In this document: positions 49,011 through 57,618 of the stretch, in pieces
How the letters are laid out: each line of letters begins with the position of its first letter
Position numbering within the stretch: position 1 is the stretch's first letter
Assembly (NCBI RefSeq): GCF_014287675.1
Contig: NZ_JACOPQ010000001.1
Span: 186,001-250,000, forward strand
Direction: 5' to 3'
Length of the DNA: 64,000 bases
Source of the DNA: Lawsonibacter faecis
GTDB lineage: Bacteria > Bacillota > Clostridia > Oscillospirales > Oscillospiraceae
Position numbers and translations under genes: made by a program
The notes under the pieces: generated by a model
What the model saw: the letters and a program-made list of their open reading frames with translations, nothing else
What the model was told of the DNA's origin: nothing
Database searches by the model: none

Positions 49011-50012
49011 TCAGAAGGGCTCCGGGCCGCGGTAGCCGCTGTCCTGGGGCGGCTGAGGGCCCCCGGCCGCCCTGCGCTCGGGCTCGGTGATGGCCAGATA
49101 GTAGTGGGCGTAGGTCACGTTGATATAGGACGTGAGCCACATGGAGTAGGGCAGGACCGCCAGGGAGGAGATCAGCGTGACGAACCAGCCGGTGGCGGAG
49201 AAGGCGGCTGCTGCCAAATTCCCGCCCCCCGCGACCAGTCCCAGGGGCGTGCCGATGGCGGAGGCCACTGTGACGGCAACAGAGCTGATCACCAGCGCCA
49301 GCAGATTCCATCCGATAAAGGACAGCCCCAGGACGAAGTACTCGCCCTTTCGCCCTATCATGAGCTCCTTACTGCGGCGGATTGCGCCCAGCGCCCCCAG
49401 CTCCGGATTCTCGGCCAGCGCCAGGTCGGCCTGGGCGTAGCGCAGTATCAGGACGATAACCGCAACCATTATGGCCAAATAAGCTGCGACCACAAAGAGA
49501 ATCCCCAGGCCGCTGCCGCCGAAAATCATGGCGAGTACCATAATCACGATGACGCCGGGCACCGCCACCGCCAGACTCCATAGGACGCTGTAGAGCCAAA
49601 TCAGCAGATTCATTCCCAGGACCCGGCCGGTGTAGGCAAAGCCCATTTTCAGATCGCGGTACCCCGCCTCCTCACACCGGGCCAGATTCAGGGTATAGCG
49701 CTGGTAGCCGAAGGTCACCACCATGACGAAAAGGGAGACCAGCACGGACAGGAAGATGGACAGGATGGGCACCCGGAAATCCGCCATAAAGTAGCGCAGG
49801 GCCTCCTCTGGCGCCATGCCGTAATTGTAGATAAGGTTCATCATGTCCTGATAGCTCATCCCGGAGCTGCCGGTGGATGTCACCAGGCTCACCAGCTGTC
49901 GCACGCCGTTGGTCAGCAGCAGGAACATCAGCGTCACCAGCAGGACGCTGGGCTTTGCCCGGCGCATATCCTCACGGGCATAGCTTTTAATCAGGGAACG
50001 GTCGATCCGCAT
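49011..50012 (-). CDS. DUF975 membrane protein
   Basis: 333 residues from the ATG at 50012 (AGAGAGGTGGCCGAT upstream); longer frames have no site. Six membrane segments in paired layout with FGYQRYTLNLAR and RRSKELMIGRKGEYFVLGLSFIGW, typical of DUF975. The C-terminal tail is Pro/Gly-rich. DUF975 proteins are common in Firmicutes; no function is assigned. Own promoter at 50043-50071. Confidence 0.88.
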   Translation of the reverse strand: MRIDRSLIKSYAREDMRRAKPSVLLVTLMFLLLTNGVRQLVSLVTSTGSSGMSYQDMMNLIYNYGMAPEEALRYFMADFRVPILSIFLSVLVSLFVMVVTFGYQRYTLNLARCEEAGYRDLKMGFAYTGRVLGMNLLIWLYSVLWSLAVAVPGVIVIMVLAMIFGGSGLGILFVVAAYLAIMVAVIVLILRYAQADLALAENPELGALGAIRRSKELMIGRKGEYFVLGLSFIGWNLLALVISSVAVTVASAIGTPLGLVAGGGNLAAAAFSATGWFVTLISSLAVLPYSMWLTSYINVTYAHYYLAITEPERRAAGGPQPPQDSGYRGPEPF

Positions 50013-50042
50013 ATCGGCCACCTCTCTTTCTTTTTCGCCCTC

Positions 50043-50071
50043 ATCATAACATACGAGAGGACCGAATGCAA
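50043..50071 (-). promoter_or_regulatory. Promoter of the DUF975 gene
   Basis: Minus strand TTGCAT (50071-50066), 17 bp, TATGAT (50048-50043). Confidence 0.72.
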
Positions 50072-50281
50072 GAAAGGACGGGCGCAGGAGCCTCCCGGCG
50101 TCTGCCGCTGTCATCGGCGTACCTCCGGCCCGTTCTCCGGCTTGTTCTCCATGGGGACATGGCCGTCAGGCCATGCGGCGGGCCGGACGCCGTCTGTATC
50201 CGGATTTCAACCGAGTATTGCACGCTCATAGACACGGGCGCCGGGGCTGTGCTATGATGCACACGAGAGGAGGGGATGGGA

Positions 50282-50722
50282 TTGGATGTGGAAATTCGGC
50301 TGGAGCCAGGGCGCGCTGCGCCCAAGGTGCTGATCCTGACCGGCGAGATGAACGAGACGGTGGCCGAGCTGGCACGCCGCCTCTCCGCCGTGGAGTCCCG
50401 CTTTCTGGCGGGCCGGCGCGGAGACGAGGTGCTGCTGCTCGACCCCGCCCAGGTACGGCGCATCTATGCCCAGGGCCAGCAGGTGCTGGCCCGGACCGAG
50501 GGGGAGACCGTCCTCCTGAAAAACCGGCTCTATGAGTTGGAGGAGCGGCTGGCGGGCGGACCATTTCTCAGGGTCTCCCACGGGGAGCTGGTCAACTTCG
50601 ACCATGTAAGGAGTCTGGATTTATCCATGGCGGGCACCATCTCCCTGCGCCTGGACAACGGCGACGCCGCCTTTGTCTCCCGCCGGAACATGGGCCGCAT
50701 CAAGTCCTATTTGGGCATCTGA
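50282..50722 (+). CDS. LytTR-family DNA-binding regulator
   Basis: 146 residues from the TTG at 50282 (nine bases after GAGGAGG; the ATG at 50276 is too near). The C-terminal half is a LytTR domain (about 50-146, with EGETVLLKNRLYELEERL and FLRVSHGELVNFDHVRSLDLS, SRRNMGRIKSYLGI); there is no receiver domain. LytTR proteins of this short type are often paired with DUF3021 membrane proteins that hold them inactive, as here. Target genes unknown; autoregulation is usual for the family. Confidence 0.9.
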   Translation: MDVEIRLEPGRAAPKVLILTGEMNETVAELARRLSAVESRFLAGRRGDEVLLLDPAQVRRIYAQGQQVLARTEGETVLLKNRLYELEERLAGGPFLRVSHGELVNFDHVRSLDLSMAGTISLRLDNGDAAFVSRRNMGRIKSYLGI

Positions 50723-50738
50723 AAGGAGTATGACTGAT

Positions 50739-51212
50739 ATGACGTTTCTAAAAGCGCTGCGCCGCGGACTGGTGGGCATCCCCATCGGCGTTTTTATCGC
50801 CTATGCCATCACCATTGTCCTGTCCCTCTTCTGGGGGAACGGCTGGTATTCGCCCGTAGTCCCGGCGCTTACCGAGATTATGGGCAGCCAGATCGAAGCC
50901 GTCGCCCTCCAGTTCGGCCTCTCCTGCGTGATGGGCTTTGCATTTGCCTTCGCCTCCTGTATCTGGGAGATAGAGACATGGAGCCTCACGCGGCAGACGC
51001 TCTGCCATTTTCTCGCCATCTCTCTGGGCTCGCTCCCCATCGCGGGCGTGCTCCACTGGGCGGACAACGTGCCCGGCGGATTGCCGGGGTACTTTGGCTT
51101 TTTTGCCGCAGGCTACGCGGTTATCTGGCTCATTCTCACCGCCTCCACCCGCAGGAAGGTGCGTGAGGTCAACCAAAAGCTGAACGAGGAGCGGGATCGG
51201 CCTAAACCTTAA
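50739..51212 (+). CDS. DUF3021 membrane protein
   Basis: 157 residues from the ATG at 50739, ten bases after AAGGAG (an ATG at 50730 is too close). Four membrane segments and a charged C-terminal helix (TRRKVREVNQKLNEERD). DUF3021 proteins form an operon with LytTR regulators and are thought to inhibit or modulate them at the membrane. 17 bp separate the two genes here. Confidence 0.88.
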   Translation: MTFLKALRRGLVGIPIGVFIAYAITIVLSLFWGNGWYSPVVPALTEIMGSQIEAVALQFGLSCVMGFAFAFASCIWEIETWSLTRQTLCHFLAISLGSLPIAGVLHWADNVPGGLPGYFGFFAAGYAVIWLILTASTRRKVREVNQKLNEERDRPKP

Positions 51213-51241
51213 AATATCCAAATGAATCCAGCCCTGGGAAC

Positions 51242-51271
51242 TGCATAGGGTAAAAAATCCTGCGGATACTA
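51242..51271 (+). promoter_or_regulatory. Sigma-G-like promoter of spoVT
   Basis: TGCATA (51242-51247), 17 bp, GATACTA (51265-51271), close to the sigma-G consensus TGAATA/CATACTA. In Bacillus subtilis spoVT is transcribed by sigma-G. Confidence 0.6.
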
Positions 51272-51310
51272 ATGTTTGTCTAAAGAAAACACCGCAGGAG
51301 GAATTCATAT

Positions 51311-51853
51311 ATGAAAGCAACTGGTATCGTTCGGCGCATCGACGATCTGGGACGGGTCGTCATCCCCAAGGAGATTCGCCGGACCATGCGTATCCGGGAG
51401 GGCGACCCCCTTGAAATCTATACAGACAAAGAGGGCGGCGTCATCTTCAAAAAGTATTCCCTGATGGGCGGCCTGTCCGACTTCGCGGGCCAGATGTGCG
51501 AAACGCTGAACAAGACCACCGGGCAGATTGCAGTCATCACCGACCGTGACGCCTGCATCGCCGTGGCCGGCACCGCCCGCCGCGAGCTGGCAGACAAGCG
51601 GGTCTCCGGCGAGTTGGAGCAGATTATGGAGGGCCGCCAGATCTATCAGTTCAAGGAGGGCGACACCCCTATCGCGCTCTGCGAGGACGGTCAGAAGTAT
51701 TTCATCGCCACCGCCGCCCCTGTCCTCTCCGAGGGGGATGTGCTGGGCTGCGTGCTCTTTGCCGGAACCGACAGCGATATGACCAGCAGCGAGACCGACT
51801 ACAAGCTGCTCCAAACCATTGCCGGCTTCCTCGGCAAACACATGGAGGCCTGA
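51311..51853 (+). CDS. spoVT: Stage V sporulation protein T
   Basis: 180 residues. An AbrB-like swapped-hairpin DNA-binding domain (1-50: MKATGIVRRIDDLGRVVIPKEIRR) is joined to a GAF-like domain (about 60-178), the SpoVT arrangement. It regulates forespore genes late in sporulation. GGAGGAATTCAT lies before the ATG and a sigma-G-type promoter upstream. Its presence is the best single sign that this organism forms spores. Confidence 0.94.
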   Translation: MKATGIVRRIDDLGRVVIPKEIRRTMRIREGDPLEIYTDKEGGVIFKKYSLMGGLSDFAGQMCETLNKTTGQIAVITDRDACIAVAGTARRELADKRVSGELEQIMEGRQIYQFKEGDTPIALCEDGQKYFIATAAPVLSEGDVLGCVLFAGTDSDMTSSETDYKLLQTIAGFLGKHMEA

Positions 51854-51892
51854 CTCCCGGCCACGGAACGCGTGGCCATACATAGCCCGGAT

Positions 51893-51926
51893 TTCCAGGG
51901 GCGGCCCGTACGGGCCGCCCCTGGAA
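51893..51926. terminator. Perfect palindrome after spoVT
   Basis: TTCCAGGGGCGGCCCGT paired with ACGGGCCGCCCCTGGAA, 34 bp, 40 bp beyond the stop. It lacks a T-tract but can stop or stabilise the message. Confidence 0.7.
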
Positions 51927-51930
51927 GCCT

Positions 51931-52055
51931 CAGCTTATTAAAGAAGCCCCGAGGGCTTTTTTGATAAGCTGCATGACGGATTCCAATTCTATACCGCCGT
52001 CTGCGGACGGCGCAACTCTGCAAGGCTTTCTCTGTGGAGGGGTTTTTGACAACCT
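51931..52055 (-). repeat. Dispersed structured repeat, copy 5 (inverted, internally deleted)
   Basis: About 125 bp in reverse orientation. Both ends are present (CAGCTTATTAAAGAAGCCCC and, inverted, CAGGTTGTCAAAAACCCC), but about 90 bp between the two GACGGA-type motifs are missing, as expected from recombination between short internal repeats. Confidence 0.82.
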
Positions 52056-52056
52056 G

Positions 52057-52091
52057 AAACCAGGCCGCGGGCAATGCCCGCGGCCTGGTTT
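52057..52091. terminator. Terminator of the M23 peptidase gene
   Basis: AAACCAGGCCGCGGG/CCCGCGGCCTGGTTT, 12 bp past the peptidase stop on the minus strand. Confidence 0.88.
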
Positions 52092-52102
52092 ATCATACTC
52101 AT

Positions 52103-52867
52103 TCAGTGCAGCTCCGGCAGATAATCCGCCGGGTCCACATAAGCTCCCGAGTTGGTCATCTCGAAGTGGAGGTGGGAGGCGGAGAGGCTCTCCGCCTTTG
52201 CGGTGGAACCCACGGAGCCGATGATATCTCCCACGGAGACGCTATCTCCGGCCTTGACGGTGGGGATTTCGGTCAGGTTGGCGTAGACGCTCTTCACACC
52301 GTTGCCGTGGTCGATGGTGACGGTGGTGCCCATGAAGTAGTCCTGCTCCACGCTCTCCACGGTGCCGTTGCCGGCAGCCTTCACCTGGGCTCCTGCCTCA
52401 GCGGCGATATCAATGCCGGGATGGGTGCGCCAGTCGTCCATGGTGGTGCTGAAGACCTGCTGGTCGGGGGAGTAGACCTGAATGATGTCGCCCTTTACCG
52501 GCCAGGTGTACACCGTGGCCACGCTCTTGGTGGGTGTGGGGGCCGGCGTGGCCACGGCGCTGGCGGAGGCGCTGGGCGCGGGGGTCTCGCTGGCCTTGGG
52601 GGAGGCGCTGGGGATGGCCGGCTTCACCGGCGAGACGGAAGGCGCTGCGGCACTGGCGCTGGGATTGACGCTGGGGGCGGCGCTGGGCGTGGGGGTGACG
52701 GTCACCTGTGCGGTGCCGGCCACCGGGGCGGCGGGGTCGCTCCCGTTCAGGGAGGAGAAGAGGTAATAGCCCGAAATTCCAATTGCGGCGACGCAGAGGA
52801 ACAGGACTATGTAAAAGCCCTTCCCCGCCATGAAGTCGCCGGCGCGTTCGGTCCACGGTTTTTTCAT
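52103..52867 (-). CDS. Membrane-anchored M23 peptidase, SpoIIQ-like
   Basis: 254 residues. A short cytoplasmic head, one membrane helix (about 19-38), a long Pro/Ser/Ala-rich linker (about 45-120) and a C-terminal M23 (LytM) domain. Zinc ligands are complete: HxxxD in THPGID and HLH in ASHLHFEM. In layout it resembles SpoIIQ, which lines the forespore channel, but here both metal motifs remain, so endopeptidase activity is possible. Monocistronic, divergent from the TetR gene. Confidence 0.88.
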   Translation of the reverse strand: MKKPWTERAGDFMAGKGFYIVLFLCVAAIGISGYYLFSSLNGSDPAAPVAGTAQVTVTPTPSAAPSVNPSASAAAPSVSPVKPAIPSASPKASETPAPSASASAVATPAPTPTKSVATVYTWPVKGDIIQVYSPDQQVFSTTMDDWRTHPGIDIAAEAGAQVKAAGNGTVESVEQDYFMGTTVTIDHGNGVKSVYANLTEIPTVKAGDSVSVGDIIGSVGSTAKAESLSASHLHFEMTNSGAYVDPADYLPELH

Positions 52868-53103
52868 TGCGATGCTCCATTCCTATGAGTTTTGGGGCGT
52901 CCGGTGTTCCTTCCGTCCCTTTCGAGCCTATTGTGGACAGACGTGCTGGGGCTTATACATCAGAACTGAAAAAATTTGGGAATCCTTTTTCTCCTTTTAA
53001 TAAACTTTTAATCTCTCCCTGACAAAATCCAAATATCCCGGCAGTAGGATAGAATGCGTAAAATCTGGAATGTAAACAAACCTAAAACTTTTGTCCCAAT
53101 GAA

Positions 53104-53150
53104 TTGACATATGACAACCTGTCGGCTAATATGATGACACGTTGTCATAT
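53104..53150 (+). promoter_or_regulatory. Promoter of the TetR operon with two operator palindromes
   Basis: TTGACA (53104-53109), 17 bp, TAATAT (53127-53132). Two related palindromes, ATGACA-N3-TGTCGG at 53111-53125 and ATGACA-N3-TGTCAT at 53134-53148, flank and overlap the -10 region; the outer 10-bp arms ATATGACAAC/GTTGTCATAT are perfect. A TetR dimer pair would shut this promoter. Confidence 0.78.
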
Positions 53151-53162
53151 GGAGGTGACGCA

Positions 53163-53816
53163 ATGCCCAGCACCACCTTTTTCAATCTCCCGGCAGAGAA
53201 ACGGGAGAAGCTCCTCGCAGCCGCGCGCGCGGAGTTTGCGCGGGTCCCCTACCCCGAGGCTTCCATCAATAAAATCATTCAGGCGGCCGACATCCCTCGG
53301 GGCAGCTTCTACATGTATTTCAAGGACAAGGAGGAGCTCTTCGTCCATCTGCTCTCCGCCTATCTCCAGGCGATGGCGAACCAGATGCGCGGCGAACTCC
53401 AGCGCAACGGCGGGGACCTCTTCGCCGCCTTTGTGGGGCTTTTCGACGCGGTCCAGTCCTGTTACCGCGACCCGGGCGCGGATCAGCTCCTGCAGAACCT
53501 GGTGGACATTATCCGCAACAACATGGGAATGCAGCTCACCGCTCTGATGGGGCCCGAGGACCTGGGGGACCGGCTGCTCTCCGACCTGCTGCCCCACATC
53601 GATCTCAGCCGCCTGGACCTGCGGGAGGAGGGGGATCTGAAGGACGTCTTCCACCTGCTCCTGGGCGTCACCGGCCCCGCGCTCGGCGGCGCCATTCTAT
53701 CCGGCAGCCCGGCGGAGGGACGCGGGCGCTACCTGAAAATATTGGATATCCTCAAGCGCGGGCTGGCTGCCAAGCCCCCTGCCCCCGATAAGAGCGTTCC
53801 TGAACCGCAGCGGTGA
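53163..53816 (+). CDS. TetR-family repressor
   Basis: 217 residues from the ATG at 53163 (GGAGGTGACGCA upstream). The helix-turn-helix (INKIIQAADIPRGSFYMYFKDKEELF, about 33-58) is clear; the rest is the helical ligand-binding domain. First gene of an operon with HlyD-like adaptor, ABC ATPase, permease and possibly the SLH protein. It probably represses this operon through the two palindromes at its promoter and responds to the exported compound. Confidence 0.93.
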   Translation: MPSTTFFNLPAEKREKLLAAARAEFARVPYPEASINKIIQAADIPRGSFYMYFKDKEELFVHLLSAYLQAMANQMRGELQRNGGDLFAAFVGLFDAVQSCYRDPGADQLLQNLVDIIRNNMGMQLTALMGPEDLGDRLLSDLLPHIDLSRLDLREEGDLKDVFHLLLGVTGPALGGAILSGSPAEGRGRYLKILDILKRGLAAKPPAPDKSVPEPQR

Positions 53817-53867
53817 ACCCGGGAAAACGCATGATTTTTTGTCAGCATATATAAAAGGAGAATCGCC

Positions 53868-55544
53868 ATGGAAACCACTCAGGCCCCCGTCGCACCTACC
53901 CCTGCTCCCACTCCGGCCGCCAAATCGCCGGAATTCAAGATTCCAAAGCCCAAAAAGAAGCGCCGCTGGATTACCGTCCTGATTGTACTGGCAGTCATCG
54001 CCGCGCTGGTGGGCTGGTTCGTCGTACGGCCCATGCTGGCCGCCACCCAGATGGCCAACAGCCTGATGTACACCCCCGCCGTTGTGGGCTATCAGGATAT
54101 TACCGTGGCAGTCTCCGGCTCCGCCGCCATCCAGCCCGTGGATTCCTACAAGGTCACAGCCCTGGTAAAGGGCGAGATTTTGGACGCCCCCTTCGAGGAG
54201 GGCGACGCCGTCCAGGAGGGGGACCTTCTCTACCAGATCGACGCGGGCGATGTGGAGAACTCCATTGAGCGCAGCGAGCTCTCCGTGGAACAGTCCCGCA
54301 TCTCCCTTCAGAACCTGCTGGACAGCCGGGAGGACACACAGGAGAATCTGGACGTGAAGGCCGGGGACGCCGGCGTCATCCAAAAGCTCTATTATGAGCA
54401 GGGGGATACCGTCGCCGCCGGCAGCCCCATCGCCGACATCATCGACCGGGACACCATGAAGCTCACCGTCCCCTTCCACAGCGCGGACGCGGCGGGCTTC
54501 TACATAGGCCAGGCCGCCACCGTGTATGTGGACGGCACTGCCGAGACCCTCTCCGGCACGGTGGATAAAATCGCCGTGGTGGAGCAGGCGGGCGCGGGCG
54601 GAACCCTGGTGCGGGAGATCACCATCGCCGTCTCCAATCCCGGCGCCCTCTCCCCATCCAGCACCGGCACCGCCTCCATCGGCGGAGCGGACTGCGCGGC
54701 CTCCGGCCCCTTCGCCAATGCCGCCCAGTCCACCGTTACCGCTAGAACCAGCGGCAAGCTGGAGTCCCTCCGCGTCTCCGAGGGGGACCGGGTGAGCAAG
54801 GACCAGATTCTCGGCTCCTTTGAGGCCTCCGACATGGACAGCCAGATTGAGTCCGCCCGGCTGAGCCTCCGCTCCGCTGAGCTCTCCCTCCAGTCCACCA
54901 GGGACCAGCTGGACAACTACACCATCACCTCCCCCATCTCCGGCACCGTGATTGAGAAGAACTTTAAGGCCGGGGACAATTTGGATGCCACCACCAGCGG
55001 CTATCTGGCCGTGATTTACGATATGTCCAAGCTGACCTTCGACATGAAGATCGACGAGCTTGACATTGGCAAGATCCAGGTGGGCCAGGAGGTCCGCATC
55101 ACCTCCAAAGCCCTGGAGGGGCAGGAGTTCACCGGACGGGTGAGCAAGATTAACATCAACGGCACCACCGCCGGCGGCGTAACCAGCTACCCTGTCACCG
55201 TGGACATCGACGACCCCGGCGAGCTGCTGCCCGGCATGAACATCTCCGCCGAGATTCTGGTGGAGCACGCGAAGCACGTCCTGGCCGTCCCCGTGGAGAT
55301 GGTGGGCCGCGGCAACGTGGTCCAGGTCCTCCCCGCCGACGCTTACGACAAGGACGGCAACCCCGACTACACCCGTCTGGAGGAGCGCCCCGTCACCCTG
55401 GGCCGCAACGATGAGAACTACATTGAGATTCTCTCGGGCCTGGAGGAGGGCGAGACCGTGGTCTATAAGATGAGCTACACCAGCCTGATGGAGCAGATGA
55501 TGGGCGGCATGGGCGGCGCGTCCGTGGCGGTGAGTGAGCAATGA
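53868..55544 (+). CDS. HlyD/MacA-type efflux adaptor
   Basis: 558 residues, ATG behind AAAAGGAGAATCGCC. A Pro-rich cytoplasmic head with KPKKKRR, one membrane helix (about 36-54), then barrel-sandwich (lipoyl-like) halves around a coiled-coil hairpin, and beta-barrel domains, seen in SGSAAIQPVDSYKVTALVKG, GTVIEKNFKAGDNL and VPVEMVGRGNVVQVL. In a Gram-positive this subunit links the MacB-type ABC exporter to the exterior. Overlaps the ATPase gene by 4 bases. Confidence 0.93.
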   Translation: METTQAPVAPTPAPTPAAKSPEFKIPKPKKKRRWITVLIVLAVIAALVGWFVVRPMLAATQMANSLMYTPAVVGYQDITVAVSGSAAIQPVDSYKVTALVKGEILDAPFEEGDAVQEGDLLYQIDAGDVENSIERSELSVEQSRISLQNLLDSREDTQENLDVKAGDAGVIQKLYYEQGDTVAAGSPIADIIDRDTMKLTVPFHSADAAGFYIGQAATVYVDGTAETLSGTVDKIAVVEQAGAGGTLVREITIAVSNPGALSPSSTGTASIGGADCAASGPFANAAQSTVTARTSGKLESLRVSEGDRVSKDQILGSFEASDMDSQIESARLSLRSAELSLQSTRDQLDNYTITSPISGTVIEKNFKAGDNLDATTSGYLAVIYDMSKLTFDMKIDELDIGKIQVGQEVRITSKALEGQEFTGRVSKININGTTAGGVTSYPVTVDIDDPGELLPGMNISAEILVEHAKHVLAVPVEMVGRGNVVQVLPADAYDKDGNPDYTRLEERPVTLGRNDENYIEILSGLEEGETVVYKMSYTSLMEQMMGGMGGASVAVSEQ

Positions 55545-56290
55545 TAAAGTTTACCGACGTCTATAAGATCTACCAGATGGGCGACAGCGCCGTCCACGCC
55601 CTGGACGGGGTCTCCTTCGAGATAGGCGGGGGGGAGTTCGTGGCCATCGTGGGCCAGTCCGGCTCCGGCAAGAGCACGGCCATGAACATCATCGGCTGTC
55701 TGGACGTACCCACCAGCGGAGTCTACGAGCTGGGCGGAGTGGATGTGTCCACCATGGACGACGACCAGCAGGCGGTCATCCGCAACAAAATGCTGGGCTT
55801 CATCTTTCAGCAGTACAATCTGATCTCCACGCTGAACGTGCTGGAGAATGTGGAGCTCCCCCTCCTCTACGGCGGTCTCTCCGCCTCGGAGCGGCGCTCC
55901 CGGGCTATGGACGCCCTGGAGGCGGTGGGACTCTCGGATAAGTATAAGAACCGGCCCAACCAGCTCTCCGGCGGCCAGCAGCAGCGGGTCTCCATCGCCC
56001 GCGCCCTGGCCGGGGACCCCGGCGTCATTCTGGCCGACGAGCCCACCGGCGCGCTGGACTCCCGTACCGGGCGGGAGGTGCTGACCTTCCTCCAGGAGCT
56101 CAACGCCGCCGGGCACACCATCGTCCTCATCACCCACGACAACTCCATCGCCGTGAAGGCCCAGCGGATCATCCGCCTTCAGGACGGGCGCATCATCTAC
56201 GACGGCGATGCCCACGACCCCCAGGCCGTGGTCCAGCCCGAGGATACGGACGTCCCCGCCATCGGCTTCAGAGAGGAGGCCGCCACGTGA
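55541..56290 (+). CDS. MacB-type ABC transporter ATPase
   Basis: 249 residues. Walker A GQSGSGKST (38-46), Q-loop FQQYNLI, signature LSGGQQQRVSIARAL, Walker B VILADEPTGALD and H-loop ITHD are intact. It belongs to the MacB/LolD group of export ATPases. Overlaps the permease gene by 4 bases. Confidence 0.95.
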   Translation: MIKFTDVYKIYQMGDSAVHALDGVSFEIGGGEFVAIVGQSGSGKSTAMNIIGCLDVPTSGVYELGGVDVSTMDDDQQAVIRNKMLGFIFQQYNLISTLNVLENVELPLLYGGLSASERRSRAMDALEAVGLSDKYKNRPNQLSGGQQQRVSIARALAGDPGVILADEPTGALDSRTGREVLTFLQELNAAGHTIVLITHDNSIAVKAQRIIRLQDGRIIYDGDAHDPQAVVQPEDTDVPAIGFREEAAT

Positions 56291-57468
56291 ATTTCACCCA
56301 ATCCTTCAAGCTGGCGGTCAAGAGCCTTGCCACCAGTAAGATGCGCGCCCTTCTCACCATGCTGGGCATCATCATCGGCGTGGCCGCGGTCATCATCATT
56401 ATCTCTCTGGGCGACGGCATGAACGATATGATTAACTCAGAGTTCGAGAAGATGGGCACCAACCTGCTCCAGGTCCAGGTCATGGGCCGTGGCTCCGCCC
56501 GCTCGGTGGACGACGAGGATATGTACGCCCTCAAGGAGCAAAACCCCGACTGCATCGCGGCCATGAGCCCCAGCGTCGGTGTCAGCGCCACCCTCAAGTA
56601 CGGCAACGACACCTTCTCGTCCTCCACCACCGGCGTGGGCGAGGAGTACATGACCGTCAAAAACCTGGAGCTGAGTCAGGGCCGCTTCCTCCAGTATATC
56701 GACATCGCCCGGCTCCAGAAGGTCTGCGTCATCGGCTCCTATGTGGACCTGAACACCTTTAACGGCGCCGGCCTGGGCAAGAGCCTCTTCATCGGCGGCG
56801 ACGAGTATAAGGTGGTGGGCGTTCTGGCCGAGCAGGCGGACAACACCTCCTACGGCGGGGACAACGCCGTCTACATCCCCTATACCAACGCCACCCGGCT
56901 GAACGGCAGCGCCACAATCAGCCAGTACCTCTTCACCGCCACCAGCGAGGACACCAACACCCGTGCCAAGGCGGTGATTGAAAACGCCCTGGATAAGGTC
57001 TATGGCAGCGACGACGACAGGGACTACTATATGGTCATCTCCATGAGCGAGATGATGAGCATGATGGGCAATATCCAGGGCACGGTCATGACCGTCCTGG
57101 TGGCCATCGCCGCCATCAGCCTGCTGGTGGGCGGCATCGGCATCATGAACATCATGCTGGTCTCGGTCACCGAGCGCACGCGGGAGATCGGCATCCGCAA
57201 ATCCCTGGGGGCCAAGGGCCGGGACATCCGCAGCCAGTTCATCATCGAGGCGGGCACCACCTCCGCCCTGGGCGGCGTCATCGGCATCGCCCTGGGAGTG
57301 CTGCTGGCGGGCGGCATCGGCAGCCTGATGGGCATCACCGCCAAGGCGTCCCTCTCCGCCATCTGCATCTCCGCTGGGGTCTCCCTGGCCGTGGGCGTGC
57401 TCTTCGGCTACCTCCCCGCCAACAAGGCGGCAAAGCTGAACCCCATCGACGCGCTGAGATACGACTAA
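56287..57468 (+). CDS. MacB-type ABC transporter permease
   Basis: 393 residues, four membrane segments with a large external domain between the first (about 25-45) and second (about 275-300). FtsX-type end: GGIGIMNIMLVSVTERTREIGIRKSLGAKGRDI is the family hallmark. Together with the adaptor and ATPase it forms a tripartite-style pump for a drug, peptide or lipid. GTG start at 56287 overlapping the ATPase stop. Confidence 0.94.
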   Translation: MNFTQSFKLAVKSLATSKMRALLTMLGIIIGVAAVIIIISLGDGMNDMINSEFEKMGTNLLQVQVMGRGSARSVDDEDMYALKEQNPDCIAAMSPSVGVSATLKYGNDTFSSSTTGVGEEYMTVKNLELSQGRFLQYIDIARLQKVCVIGSYVDLNTFNGAGLGKSLFIGGDEYKVVGVLAEQADNTSYGGDNAVYIPYTNATRLNGSATISQYLFTATSEDTNTRAKAVIENALDKVYGSDDDRDYYMVISMSEMMSMMGNIQGTVMTVLVAIAAISLLVGGIGIMNIMLVSVTERTREIGIRKSLGAKGRDIRSQFIIEAGTTSALGGVIGIALGVLLAGGIGSLMGITAKASLSAICISAGVSLAVGVLFGYLPANKAAKLNPIDALRYD

Positions 57469-57618
57469 GTGAAACGTGAGACCACAGAAGGCAGAGGCCG
57501 GGCAAGCCCGCCTGAGGCATTGCCCTCAGCGCCCTTTACGCGGCGGGATCGCGCCCACTGGACGCATGCCCTTCCCCCTTTATGTTTCACTGTTCATTCA
57601 TTAAAGGAGCATCCAACT

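Noticed and set aside
57468..57591. AGTGAAAC/GTTTCACT inverted repeat around the gap before the SLH gene
   Set aside because: Only 8 bp with over 100 bp between arms; chance is a sufficient explanation and no terminator shape results.
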